64,000 nt of DNA, from NCBI GenBank assembly GCA_029959085.1, contig JARWIR010000013.1, positions 11,223,186-11,287,185 on the forward strand, in the 5' to 3' direction. The notes below the pieces were generated by a model. The model was not told the DNA's origin and ran no database searches. It worked only from the letters and a program-made list of their open reading frames with translations. Within the stretch, counting starts at the first letter, position 1. Each line of letters begins with the position of its first letter. This DNA comes from Nemophila menziesii (lineage: Eukaryota > Streptophyta > Magnoliopsida > Boraginales > Hydrophyllaceae). Shown here one piece after another: positions 12,272 to 24,075 of this stretch. Made by a program: the position numbers and the translations under genes.

Positions 12272-15200
12272 CTAAGAGTCTAATACTAGTCTGGGAATCA
12301 CACATCTGCTCCTATCTCTAGTTATACTATCCCACTAGTAGTCTGGTGGATCCTCTATTACGCACAGATCCTCGCTCAATTCCGCCCCTTTTTTAGCTAA
12401 CAAATTCGCACATACATTGGCTTCTCGATAGATGGAGTTCACCTCAATTCCTGGATGGTACGTTAACATCTCAATACAATCCTTGCTCGTATGACAATTC
12501 CAACTCTTAGAGCCACCACCACCCTTCACTAGCGGGTGAAACTCTCCCGAGTCGATCTCTAAAGCGATTTGATGCCTCTGTTTATTACCCATCTAAGTCC
12601 AAAGTGAAGTGCCAAAAGTTCCTAATGAAGTGGTGATCTCACTATACATGGTCCCGAAAACCCGACAATAAAATATCCTTCCTCGTTTCTTAATATTCCA
12701 CCAATTCCAGCTTTACCTCGCGTTGAATCCAAGCTACCGTCCACATTTAGTTTCCATTTACCACACGGTTTTGTCCACATTATTAGCTCACTCCTAGCTG
12801 ATTTTATCACTCCCCCATCGCATTCTATTCCCCATGCCGAAACATACCCACTAGCCAAGCGCATAGTATCTTCTATAAGGCCCCCATTTCGAGGAATACC
12901 ATTAGTAATGACAAATAGCGCCTCATTTCTTCGTGTCCAAATTACATTTATGACTGCAATAAACACCATTTTCCATTCAATACCTCGATATATGTTACAC
13001 GCCCGCGAATTTTCCCCAAGCCACTTATTAAAAACGCCTTCCACCGCACCATTCTGCTGCTGTAGCAGACCGGAGATGCTGCTTTCGCTTGGTATGGCAG
13101 CACGCAGCCTCACACTATGATGAAGTTCTTGCAGGATCCGTGAAATCATGACGTTTTATTCAATATTACAAGTGCGATTCACCTGATTTGCCGCATCAGT
13201 TCCTCCATCAGAATTCTACATGTATTCCAGCACTGTACCAGCTCTTCGAACTGCACTCCTGACAGGATATGTTTGACCAGATCTCATATTCAAGGGTAAT
13301 GAGTCAATCTGAGTTGCGGCGTTTAAACTACTCCCTCTATTTTATAATACCTGATCAGTAGTATCCAAGTTACCCATGCGTGACATTCCCAATTCTTTCC
13401 ACATTTGCTTTGTCACTGTACATTCAAGAAAAACAAGATTTGATCCTCTACTGGTGCTCCACATATGTTGCAGCCTCGACTCTCAATAATGTTTCTTCTG
13501 TACAAGTTACTAGCGGTAGGAAGACGATCCCACACCATTATCTATAACATCACTCACATTTTCTGTGCGCATTTCGCTCTCCATATAACATTCCAATCAA
13601 ACGAACCGAGGGAGCTCTTTCTCCAATTTGATTAAAGGCTGACTTGACCGAAAATAAACCATATGCTTCATGATCCCATTTATAATTCGTTTCCCCTATG
13701 TCACCATTTTCGATAACACCATTACTTAGTAACTTCGCTCTGAGTATAATAGCTTTACACATGCCTGGATCACTTCCTTTACATTCTCGGTGTAATAGAC
13801 CATATTTAAAATATTTATGTTTAAAGATTTCTACCCACGCAACTTTTTGGTTCTAGAGAATCTTCTATCCAAGCTTTGCAAGTAATGCTAGATTAAAGTT
13901 TTTTGCACCACGCAATCCTAGACCTCCGTTCGATTTTGGTTCACAAATACGATCCCAAACGATCCAGTGTATTTTCCTTTGTTCGTATGAGGATCCCCAT
14001 ATGAAATTCCTAGTTATTCGATCTATCTCGTCACATACATATACTGGCAACTTCATTACTTGCATTTGATAGATAGCTACTACGCTTAAGACCGATTGCG
14101 CGAGCGTAATCCTTCCAGCAAGAGAAAGACTTTTAGCTTTCCACAATGCAAGTTTCCCTCTCATTTTTTCCATTATCCTCTTATGGTAACCTTTAGGTAA
14201 TCTTGCAGATTGTAAAGATGTCCCCAGATAGGTACCAAAAGATCCGCTTAGACAAAAACTACTTACTCCAGCTAGTTCAATTTGCAACTCCTTTGGAGTA
14301 TTTTTCGAGAAATAAATGAGGGATTTTCCAGCGCTAATCGTTTGTCCTGCCTCATTACAAAACACATCCATGGTATCCTTTAGTATATTAAACTAAGACA
14401 AGGAGGCTTCACTAAACAAGATTAAATCATTAGCTAAGAATAGGTGAAATAATTTAGGGCCTCCTCTACCCAATCTAATTGGCTTCCAAAGTCCATTATC
14501 ACATAAATCCTGAATCGAGAGGGACAATAGTTCCATACATAGGATGAAAATATAAGGAGAGTGTGGATCTCTTTTTCGAATCCATTGAAAAGGTTTGAAC
14601 AGGTGCAAGCGTTCACCATTCCATAGAACTTGCATCTTGTTATCTGCCATACTTGAAATTATTATCGATACCCAACACGCCGAAAAACCAAAGCTTTTAT
14701 AGTATCTTCAATGAACTCCCAGCAAATTTTTTGTTATACGCTTTAGTTAAATCAATCTTCACCGCCATAATACCATTTCTTCCTTTAATTTGGCGCATTC
14801 TGTGACCAACATCTTGCACCAAAACAATATTATTAGTTGTGGATCGACCTGGTAAAAAGCTGCTTTGACAAGGACCAATTTTATCACCGAGTAAGGCCCT
14901 AAGTCTATTGACCATAACCTTCATTATAAATTTTCAAGGTGAATTTATAAGACTAATTGACCAAAATAGACTTACTCTTTCCGGATCATCTACCTTCGGT
15001 ATATGATGAATAAGCGTACCATTAAGATTTGATGGTAGCTTACCCGTTTGTTGTGCTTTCTGAAACATTTCCTCTATTGAGGAACCACTGTACTCCAGCA
15101 CTTCGGATAAAATGTAGCTGGCATCCCGTCCAGACTAGAAGCTTTCATCGGATTGGATTAGAAGTCCGCTTCTCGTATTTCCTCCACCGAGAAAGGAGCA

Positions 15201-16511
15201 TTAAGAGCTTCTGTTTCGTCATTACCTATAAAGGACACATATGGGTAACTTGGATAATCTGATATTTTAATCTCGGACTAATATTTTAATCTTATTTTCA
15301 TCCTCAATCCATTCATTATTTTCATTCTAGAGTCTAACACAATTCGCTTTCTTCTTTCGTATGATTCTGGATAGGTGGTAATAGCGAGTATTTCTTTCCC
15401 CATCTCGAATCCATGATTTACTTGATTTCTGAAAAAACATAATCTCTTCATGCTTCAGGACACTATCATACTTTCGGCAATCGATTACCCATCTCTCGAA
15501 GGGAGGAATTATACGATATTTGGAGAGCTTTTTGAATTCCGCCAAGTCTTGCCACTAACAAACGTTTTCTTCTATTAATGTTTCCAAAGCATTTAAATAT
15601 CCATTTATTTATATGGTTCTGAATACTTTTAACACCTAGACTAACACCAATTTCACCTCCTTCCCATTTTTTACTAACAAATTCCTGAAAACCCTTGTAA
15701 AGACACCAAGCTGCTTCTAATCGGAAGAGACGAGGGTGAATGTTCGTTCTTAGAGGCAGACAAACTTGTATTAGAATCAGCATATGGTCGGAATGAAGTC
15801 TGGCTAGGTGAATCACCTTCGCTCTCAGAAATTAGTCTATCCACTCTGAATTACCATAAGCCCTATCTAACCTCTCCATGATCCGTTACCTGTATTCCAA
15901 GAGTCGCGCCAAGTAAAACACGACCCTTCGAACCTCAAATCAACTAAGCCACAACTTCCTTCCATTCCACAAACTTTTCTACGCGTCTGGTAATTCCTTC
16001 TACTCAGCCTTTTTTATCTTCATCCTTTCCAATTTGGTTAAAATCTCCTGCAGCTAGCCACAGAATTAATAAGTTATGAAATGCGCGGTGAAGGGCATTC
16101 CATAATTCTTCTCTCTCTATCTATAATGTGTACGCGCGTATATTGCCGAAAAACCCACGAACTACACCCTTTTTGAATGATCTCTACATTAATTACTTGA
16201 CAGACAGCTTATAAAACTCGAACATTAACATCTAAATTGTCCCAGATTAACCATATACCTCCTTTGTCGCATTCGGAATCGACAAGGATGGAATTATCTT
16301 TCCGTAATGAATTGATATCTGTATCCGCCTGAACGCCGCTTATTCTTGGTTCTACTATAACAGTAAGCCATACTCTATGATTCGCCATAATATCACGAAT
16401 AACATGACAAAATCTCTGCTTCGTCGCTCCATAACAATTCCAAATTAATATATTTAACAATTTTTTAGAATTATCCCAACCATTTTCTGAAACAGCTTGT
16501 GTACACATCAT
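12272..16511 (-). pseudogene. LINE-A ORF2 (endonuclease, RT, zinc-binding, RNase H)
   Basis: The start is taken at 16511. The endonuclease N-terminus reads LNILIWNCYGATKQRF with the catalytic E in VEPRISG. The ORF2 linker near 15500-15400 reads SWIRDGERNTRYYHL. RT motifs follow: SSFLPGRSTTNNIVLVQD and VKIDLTKAYN at about 14870-14720, then RDPHSPYIF in place of GDPLSPYLF and LFLANDLILF in place of FFADD. The first catalytic Asp of the RT pair is therefore Asn. The zinc-binding region and VIWTRRNEALF lie near 13000, and RNase H (KLNVDGSLDSTRGKAGIGGI, then LEIDSGEFHPLVKGGG, then YREANVCANLLAKKG) ends at a TAG at 12272. The 'AD' of the RNase H motif is 'AN' here. Stops and frameshifts recur throughout. 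Confidence 0.85.
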
Positions 16512-16559
16512 TAAATAATAAATAAATGATAGTGAAAAGGGGGTACCCGATTAGCGCGC

Positions 16560-18493
16560 TAGTTTAGTGACGTGGACATCTCCACATCGTCATTGTTTTT
16601 CTCCTTATCTGCGGTTCTGATGCGCTCCAGAAGTGATTCGGCACTTGGGAATCTTGCATACCCTAGTCGCCCTCCGTGTCCTCATGGTTGACTCCACCAG
16701 GTCCTCGGTCATGCTCCAATAATGTGGCCTGCTACATGGTTTGGTTGGGAGTTTGTGTCGGGTACAACACATCTATGAGTTGTTGTGTTGTAATGTATGT
16801 GTCTAAATTTTGTACAGCTCCACCATGAACTCTATTCTTTTCATTTATTGCCAATAAGCCCTTGTCATCCTTTTGATTAATACCCATATCTCGCCCAACA
16901 CCCTCACTGTTTCCCAACTTTGCTCCCTAATTTTCGGACCTCCCATGCACTTTACTGCCGTCTTGTTTTCCATTTTTTATCTAACCCACAACCTTGCCTC
17001 TATTTCGACCACTCCTCTCTTTACTATTTGACGAATTACCCGCTGCGAATTCATGTATCTCAAGCACGGAATTAAGTGATCTATTTTGTTCAAAGGTTGG
17101 TGTCACAATGATTTTGTGACCTCTCCCTACTTGCATTTGATTTCTCGCCTCTCCTTTCCCTTTATTTTGTTTACTTGTCCCCCATCTGTTTGTCGCCTAA
17201 ACTGAGTATTTTAGCCTGATCGATTTCCTAAATTTTCTTCATCCATAACTCTTAAGGCCTTGAATCTCAATCCTAACCCTTTCGGTGGAAAGCTCTTTTG
17301 TGCGCTCTGGCCAATTGTACCATCCTTCCGGTAACCCCGATTATTCCTTCAAACTGTCATCCACTCTTCGTATTTTTCTATCAGAACTTCTTTATCTCCC
17401 TCAGTGACGTTGGTGTAATTTTGTTGTTGATACACCGTGTTATTTGTCTCATGGTTGCGTGGCGCATTTGGCGGACAATTATTCTTTCGATGTCTGAATT
17501 TACCACACCCAAAGCAAATAAGGTGCAAACCTTCATATTCTACCTTGGATAGTTACCTCTTAGTCTCCCTTTCCGTAAGGGGGTCGATTCGAATAGTTTT
17601 TCTAATCTTGTACCCTATTTTTCTCAAGATTTTCGCAGTATAGTTATGCATTCTGACATTTGATACTCTAACCCATGCTACAGTAGTTGTAATAGAGTTT
17701 GTGATAGCATTAAAACTTGGTTTCCATTCACGCACAATGAGGTAGTGGTCCAAAACTATCCACAGTCCACCTGTTATAGCGAACACGAAGTCGTCCCATC
17801 CCTCAAATTTTAACATGTAGTACCCGTAACCTATATCCACTAGCTCTAATTTACCTACCAGATTCCATATTTGGTGAAAGTTTGTTCGATATACGTGAAC
17901 CCAACTTCCTTTCCTAATAACCTTACGATAACTGTATTCGACCATAACCGGATACCTTCTTTGATTTCCTCTCGTGTATGAAGTACCATTGGAATTGTGC
18001 AATCTTTATCTTTTACATCATCTTCCACTAAGGCTTCCAACTCAGAAAAGTCCTCTCCTCCATAGATCTTTTTTATTTTGTCCTCCTCTTTATCTATCAT
18101 GACAGGGATTACCTCATTACTTCATGTTAAGGTTCCTTTCCAGCCCCCATTTTCAGTCCAGGATTGACAGCTTTTAGGAATGTGGTGCGATTTTGCCCGG
18201 CGTTAGCTTCGTGTCCATTGAAGACAGCATCCCTAGATGACTGGCCGACGGTGATTGCAGGTAGTCCTGGACCAGTATTCTGGTTCTCGTTCTTCTCCGT
18301 TGCAAAACCGTAGTCTCTTTCCTTGTCTCATGGCTGTGACTGTGTCGAGTAGTGCAGGGAACTCTTCCCTTGTCCCTTCTTCCATAGAAACATTGGTGTT
18401 TTGTATTAACTCTACCTATATATTAGGCGGTATTGGATTAGTCTTCTACGACGGTATTGTATCGCCGACTATTGCTGATATTGGCAAGGCCAT
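16560..18493 (-). pseudogene. LINE-A ORF1 (gag-like, DUF4283 plus zinc knuckle)
   Basis: The likely start is the ATG at 18493-18491 (MALPISAIVGD), after a leader containing GGGAACCCTAAAAATCC. A TAG soon follows, then the frame resumes as EEGTREEFPALLDTVTAM. From about 18100 to 17553 lies a DUF4283-type RNA-binding region: GSWVHVYRTNF, a YYMLKFEGWDDFVFAITGGL core, LWIVLDHYLIVREWKPSF, and AWVRVSNVRM. Near 17530-17480 a zinc knuckle reads CFGCGKFRHRKNNC, a correct C-x2-C-x4-H-x4-C. ORF1 proteins of this type bind the element RNA. The C-terminal tail is low-complexity and frameshifted. ORF2 begins about 50 bases after this region on the same strand. Confidence 0.8.
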
Positions 18494-18620
18494 CGCCTGA
18501 GCGACGAGCGTTTTTTCTTTTGGATTTTTAGGGTTCCCGCGAAGTGCGGAGCTGTTTTTTTCCCTATGCAGATTTTTAAAATACTATTTCATAATTTATG
18601 TATTATTGAAGTATTATTTA

Positions 18621-18873
18621 CTCACTCCGTCCACTTTTATTTGTTCAATTTTTTAAAAGAAGGTGTCTGTTATTATTTGTCCCTTTTTCAATACCAACAT
18701 ATTTTTCTCTACTCTTTCTAATATTACCCATAATTATTTAATAGAAAGGGTATTACAATAAATAGAATCATGTATATTAATTAAGGGTAAGTATGTAAAG
18801 AGAAAGAATATTAAATGCGTTTTTTAATCATTGTACACAAAAAAAATGGACAAATAAAAATAGACAAAAACAA
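18621..18873. mobile_element. Stowaway-like (Tc1/mariner) MITE
   Basis: It starts CTCACTCCGTCCACTTTTAT, close to the classic plant Stowaway terminus CTCCCTCCGTCC. It ends with the inverted counterpart AATGGACAAATAAAAATAGA, whose last bases have decayed. TA dinucleotides lie at both ends (18619-18620 and 18874-18875), the expected target duplication. The 253-bp length and AT-rich core with no ORF fit the family. It landed about 20 bp outside the LINE-A target duplication. Confidence 0.8.
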
Positions 18874-18875
18874 TA

Positions 18876-21227
18876 ATAAAATTAAATGTAATCGTTAGTC
18901 TAAGCAATATGTAAAACAATGTTATCGAATTCAATTATCACGCATAGATAAATAAAAACTTTGAAAAGCTTTACATAATGTCTACATATTGTTTTGTTTA
19001 ATTTGTGATATAAACATTTAGGTAAACACACTAGTCTTTTCATTAATAATAATATATTTTAATATTTATTTAGTCAAATTTGTATGTAGTTGGTGGAGTC
19101 AATTTACACACACTACGACTAATCCCACCTGTTTAGTCTATCTCTTTAAATTAGTCAAGAACATTAGAGATTTAACGAGTCTGATAAACCAAAACTTTTA
19201 TAGCACGTGCCTGCCGATGCAAATCTCCACTTATGGAATAAACTATTGTCGTTCTTAATGTTTGAGTTTTTATGCAATGGAAAAGGAAAAATATTTTAAA
19301 TGATATACAATTTTTTTTCACTTTTTCCAACATCGATTTTAGGGGGAGTTTTTATTTGTTTATATATTCTTGTCCTTTTATCTATGGGACAATGCTCAAC
19401 TAATAAGGAAAGAAAAATAATGTTCAATTTATTTGTAATATCCACTTAAAACAAAAGTAGGTCAAATGACTAAAATACCCAACATTCTCTTATATATTAT
19501 TTTCATTAAAATAATTAAGTTTCATCTTTCTCTCCCTCTCTTCTCTCGTCGGTCTGAAACAAGTTTTTTAATCGAAAATTTGAAACAAGTTTTTTTTATC
19601 GAAAATCTGAAACAAGTTCAGTTCTCCTATGGGCCTACTTTCTCTAAATTTCTCCCAAGACCGAGCATCAGTTAATTTAGGTTGAAGCAACAATGAAGGA
19701 TATCGAGGTGAATAAAGTAAAAGTTTTAATTAATTGCACGATTGGTCCCTGTGTATATTGTATATTGCGGTTTTCATGATAGTTGAAGAGGAACCAAACT
19801 CATATAATGAACAAGTTGGGTTTAGCAAAAGTTCTGAAAGAAATTGGCTAAAGAAAGCAACTGAGTAAAGTAGTAAAAGAACGGTTGAGTTGGTTAGTCA
19901 AAAGATAGCGACTTTGGTGTTCTAGTTTAAGGGTTTGTTTATTCATATCTATTTTTAGTTTGTGGACCGAAGAATTTTAAATCTGCTGCAAGAGAAAAGG
20001 TAAACATTTTTTATGATGAGTCGAGTGTGATCGATTTAATCAGAACTTGTACGAGTTACTCGTTTACATCTGAACTACAACTCGTGGTTAATTAATTTGC
20101 ATTTTTTGACTTTTAGGTAAGTTGTTGATTAATTTGTAACTAAAATATTAGTATTGGGTGGTGAATTGTGCATAAATAACTAAATCTTAGGCATATTTGA
20201 ACTTAATATGTAGTTAAAGATTGAATTTTTTAATCTGGGTATGTGTAATCTATATCATGGATCATCAAGTAAGCATATATATAAGTATCCAAAAAGTTAA
20301 GCTTGATATCATTATCAAAATATAAATACTATTGGTTTGTTTGGTGTTGGTGTTTAATGGGTGATAATATTGAGTACAACAATAGGAAGAAGAAGAGTAC
20401 ATGTATGATTAGTATGAAAAATCTTTCTTCAAATACAAACAAATGTTCTAGAGATTTGTTCTAGAATTTTAAACATCACCATATCTCTTCTAGTGGTATA
20501 TCGTTGATGATGGGGGAGAATGGACCACGAATGGAGGGGTTCTCTTGTGCAAGATAGCGACCAAGAAGATGAGATGACCCGACCATCCTCTTGAAGGGAT
20601 ATTTCTTGAAAAAGAAAATAAAAAAATAAGAGTAATGATGTGTAATAATGATGACGTCATACTGAGCTGGTGGTAGAGATTTTGCACATTTTTGTTAATC
20701 GATGAACATGATCTATACATCTCGATCGAAAAAGAATCAAGAGAAAAAGAAAGAATCAGAATTGATCGACAGATTGAGTTCTCAAACCAAACGAAAAGGA
20801 AAAGAAAGATGAAACATAACTCATGGATCAACTAAGTCGTTCTTAAAGAGGAACCTCATGTAAATATCATGAAATAAGGTTTTATCCTATTCATGAGGAT
20901 TCAGTAACTATTTCATTCTAAAAATGGAAAGTCGTGGCGCTAATGTGGCGTTGACTAACGGTCAACATACATAAAGTGGTAAAAAGAAACTAATGGTGAC
21001 ACAAAATATTAACGTAAATAGCTATCTTGTGACAATTTGTAGATAGAGTTCCGTTCAGGCATATTCTTAAAAAAAAAAACACGAGTAGTCTATACCTTTA
21101 GATATATGAGGATATAAGGTATTTTAAGAATAGTTTATTAATAAGAAAATCTATCACTAATACCTTTTAATTCAATTCAATCACTTCTAACTCTTTCAAT
21201 CTCTCCATCCAAACAAACTCGTAAAGG
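18876..21227. other. AT-rich non-coding stretch with minor repeats
   Basis: No gene was recognised. A frame of 113 codons on the minus strand (20831-20490) is Phe/Ser/Leu-rich and has no motif. Near 19340-19470 the pattern GGGGAGTTTTTATTTGTTTA hints at another decayed Stowaway, but I cannot pair its ends. Confidence 0.4.
19553..19618. repeat. 27-28 bp tandem repeat, about 2.5 units
   Basis: The unit CTGAAACAAGTTTTTTAATC plus GAAAAT repeats at 19553 and 19580 and, partly, 19608. It lies inside a short open frame and creates the repeated peptide IENLKQV, which I regard as chance. Confidence 0.7.
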
Positions 21228-21242
21228 TAATATATATATATA

Positions 21243-21480
21243 TACTTTTTGGCAGGCGTAGCACGATGGACGATTCTATCAATTATCCGACAAATTTGGA
21301 GGCGATCGGGGGAACATGGCCCAATTGACTTTCGGCATTTACCAAGACGATTGAACAACCATGCGGACAGTCCTGCAAGAAATGCTAGGCGCAGAGCCCT
21401 CACTGAACGCATGGATATCAAAGGCATTATCACAGGGATATCGAAAATGGGAATAGGTTAAACAGGAACGTTTTCAATTA
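21243..21480 (+). pseudogene. LINE-B 3' fragment (end of RNase H)
   Basis: The frame reads IDFRHLPRRLNNHADSPARN and ends ISKMGIG followed by TAA. It matches the C-terminus of the LINE-B copy at 47958-51528 (VYFKHIPRRFNVGADHLAKA, ending FSKLGIG). The fragment is only about 230 bp, strongly 5'-truncated. A TA tract precedes it (21228-21242) and a long TA tract follows (from 21494), so it seems to have inserted within a TA microsatellite. Confidence 0.8.
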
Positions 21481-21490
21481 CTTCTTCGAT

Positions 21491-21493
<3 letters not shown>

Positions 21494-21565
<72 letters not shown>
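21494..21565. repeat. (TA)n microsatellite, about 36 units
   Basis: An uninterrupted TA run directly follows the LINE-B fragment. It may mix the element tail with the target sequence. Confidence 0.95.
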
Positions 21566-21569
<4 letters not shown>

Positions 21570-22254
21570 TTATTTCAATTGCTCAAATATAATCAAAATG
21601 ACTTTTTTTTTTTTTGGACGGAATCAAAATGACTTAATATCTACTGAATTTGAACTCAAAATTTAATCACCACAAGCGGTCCCACGCATTTTTCTGTTTG
21701 TTGATTTGGTTGGGTTACATGAGATCTCTCTATTGATTTTTAACTGGCAAGTAGATTTGAGCCGCACGATGGGTTGCAATCAACGGGACCCTTTATGTTT
21801 CCTTCCAACCTATTTGCTTGTCCTCTTTTGCAGCCTCATAGGGTTTGCAAACATTTATATGATAAAATCCATTTTCTTAAGCCTAATGGTCAACAAAATT
21901 GGTTATGGTGGTTGATTTTTTGTTTTCTGTCATGGCATTCTCTGAATTAATGAGTTGGAGGTTTCGAAATTAAATGATTGAGTTGAAGGTCTCAATCATA
22001 TATGAGCTGTTTTATACCCACAAAAAATGTGTATGGTATAAAGATTAAATAAATTATGGGTTAGCGGCATCAGAATAAAAGAAAAAGAACTGACGTTGCT
22101 AACAGAAAAATTTCTGGCATTTGATTTAGCCTGTGTAAGGAGGAAATTACAAAAAGGAGTCCACTTTATTTATACTTCATAAACTAAAATCTACATTTTT
22201 ACTATTTTTTTTAAAGTTCTTAGTTACCAATCAAGTTAAAACATTTTACATTTA
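21566..22254. other. non-coding stretch
   Basis: I see nothing beyond a T13 run near 21605 flanked by the repeated string AATCAAAATGACTT, which occurs on both sides of it and may be an 11-14 bp target duplication of a tiny poly-T insertion. Confidence 0.4.
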
Positions 22255-22263
22255 TATCTTTAT

Positions 22264-23420
22264 GGGGTAATTAGAGATAAATGCCTCTTTAATGATGCCT
22301 TTAATTTTTTTAAGCCTCTAATTTTCTTATTTAGAGATAAATGCCTATTAGAAAAATTATTTATAGAAAACATCCCCTTTATATTTTTTATACCTATACT
22401 ATCCTTATTATTAAATATATTATTTTATTTTTAATACAATATTTATTTTTAAATCTTAAACAAATAATAGGGTATTTCCACCACCACCACCACCACCACC
22501 ACCACCACAACCACCACCACCACTACAACCACCACAACCATCACCACCTCCACCACCACAACCACCACCACCACCACCACCACCACCACCTACTACTAAT
22601 TTCAACACACGCGCGCGTCCGTGAAATTTTTTTAAAATCGCCATAACTAATACAAAAGAAAATCAGAAAAATCGAAAAAAATCATATTTTGATAAATCAA
22701 ATTAATATTTACGTCTATGATTTTTTTCGGAATTTTCTGAATTTTTTGTTTTTTTTTATTTTTTTTGATTTTTTTAATTCGCAGAACATGGAATTTTAAA
22801 GGGTAAGACTTCCATCCAATATTGGATGGTCCAATATTTGCATCGCAGCCATTGATTATTATAATAAAACACATGTCATTAGATTAACAATTTAGTTACT
22901 TTTGTAAGTTTAATTCATGGGGTATGTGTATGAATATAGTTGGTGTAGGATCATCCAATATTGGATAGAAGAATTTTCCAATTTTAAAACATGGAATTCC
23001 ATGTTTTAAACAGTGAATTTCGTGTCTACGAAAAACAAATTCTTTATATCAAAACATGGAATTCCATGTTTAAAACATGGAATTTCATGTTTCCGCGAAT
23101 TAAAAAATTCAAAAAAATTCAAAAAATTCAAAAAAATTTGAAAAAAATCATAGACGTAAATATTAGTTTGCTTTATCCAAATATATAAATTTGTTATTTT
23201 TTTGATTTTTTTGATTTTTTTAGAATTAGTTATGACGATTTTAAAAAAATTTCACGGACGCGCGCGTGTGTTTATTAGTTTTTGTTTTGTTATTTTCTAA
23301 TTTTTTTTAATTGTTAATTATAAGGGTAGTTTGGGATGAGGCATTTTTCTATAAAAAATCTTATTATAGGCACCTTTTTTTAAATAAGTTTTTTAATAGG
23401 CATTATTCTCTAATTGACTC
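22264..23420. mobile_element. non-autonomous Mutator-like element with long inverted repeats
   Basis: The 1157-bp element is flanked by a perfect 9-bp direct repeat TATCTTTAT (22255-22263 and 23421-23429), the signature target size of Mutator-like elements. Termini are GGGGTAATTAGAGATAAATG on the left and, read inward from the right, GAGTCAATTAGAGAATAATG. The arms continue to match for several hundred bases (left to about 22800, right from about 23090). Both include ACACGCGCGCGT next to CCGTGAAATTTTTTTAAAAT, and ATATTTACGTCTATGATTTT. The centre holds the palindrome CCATCCAATATTGGATGG at about 22812 and two copies of ACATGGAATTCCATGT. No transposase is encoded. The left arm alone carries a CCA expansion. 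Confidence 0.88.
22478..22590. repeat. (CCA)n microsatellite, interrupted
   Basis: About 113 bp of CCA/ACC triplets with a few CAA, CTA and TCA interruptions. It lies in the left arm of the Mutator-like element and has no partner in the right arm, so it expanded after the element formed. Confidence 0.95.
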
Positions 23421-23602
23421 TATCTTTATTATTAAATTAAAGATTATTGTCCAAGAAACACCTCAAATTAGAATTAATGCTCCCTCACCCTCGCCGATTT
23501 CTTTTTGCTCATAAAAGGCACTCTTTTTTTTCTTTCCTATTTTACCCCCTCACCCCAGCCGCCGTCCGTTTATTAGTCGTTAGTTCGTACACATTGAGTT
23601 AG

Positions 23603-23603
<1 letters not shown>

Positions 23604-23652
<49 letters not shown>
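23604..23652. repeat. (TA)n microsatellite
   Basis: About 24 TA units, followed by a CT-rich pyrimidine tract to about 23703. Confidence 0.95.
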
Positions 23653-23654
<2 letters not shown>

Positions 23655-23742
23655 TGTTTCTCTCTCTTTCTATTTCATGTCTATCTCTTTCTCTCTCTAT
23701 CTCCTCATTACCGTTTAAAATTCAAATTACACGCAAAAATCA

Positions 23743-24075
23743 CCCTTGGCAGCAGCAGACAGTACAAAAGTGTACTTGCACGAGTGCTGAGAAATATTTC
23801 CATTACTCAACATTAGCCCACAAGTACAAAAGCGTACTTGCACGAGTGCTGGGAAACATTCTCATTACTCAACATTAGCCCACAATTACAAAAGTGTACT
23901 TGCACGAGTGCTGGGAAACATTCCCATTACTCAACATTAGCCCACAAGTACAAAAGTGTACTTGCACGATGCTGGGAAACATTCCCATTACTCAACATTA
24001 GCCCGCAAGTACAAAAGTGTACTTGCACGAGTGCTGGGAAACATTCTCATTACTCGCCCTTGGCAGCAGCAGACA
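23743..24075. repeat. 62-bp minisatellite, five units, between 19-bp direct repeats
   Basis: Units begin (A)AGTACAAAAGTGTACTTGCA at 23761, 23823, 23885, 23947 and 24008, so the period is 62, 62, 62 and 61. Each unit opens with an inverted repeat (AAGTAC...GTACTT). The array is bracketed by CCCTTGGCAGCAGCAGACA at 23743-23761 and 24057-24075. That could mean the array grew inside a duplicated segment, or that it inserted with a target duplication. The open frame across it is an artefact of the repeat. Confidence 0.9.

Larger units (their letters stand above)
12207..18587 (-). mobile_element. near full-length LINE-A retrotransposon (inactive)
   Basis: About 6.4 kb on the minus strand in the order 5' UTR, ORF1, ORF2 (endonuclease, RT, zinc-binding, RNase H), 3' UTR and a short A-rich tail. 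A 12-bp sequence, TTCATAATTTAT, flanks it exactly at 12195-12206 and 18588-18599, and similarity extends a few bases further on each side. This marks target-primed insertion. The region has clearly higher GC than the AT-rich flanks. The RT active site is mutated and both ORFs contain many stops, so the copy cannot move itself. Plant LINE copies that reach ORF1 are uncommon, because most are 5'-truncated. Confidence 0.85.

Noticed and set aside
19080..19260. Possible fourth SINE copy (TACGACTAATCCCACC near 19105)
   Set aside because: Only a short string resembles the SINE body; no tail, boxes or flanking duplication could be found.
20490..20831. 113-codon minus-strand ORF, hydrophobic
   Set aside because: Composition fits a T-rich strand read in frame; no signal peptide plus domain pattern, and no splice or promoter context.
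22341..22646. 101-codon ORF rich in histidine, and the opposite poly-glycine ORF
   Set aside because: Both arise from the CCA microsatellite inside a non-coding inverted-repeat element.
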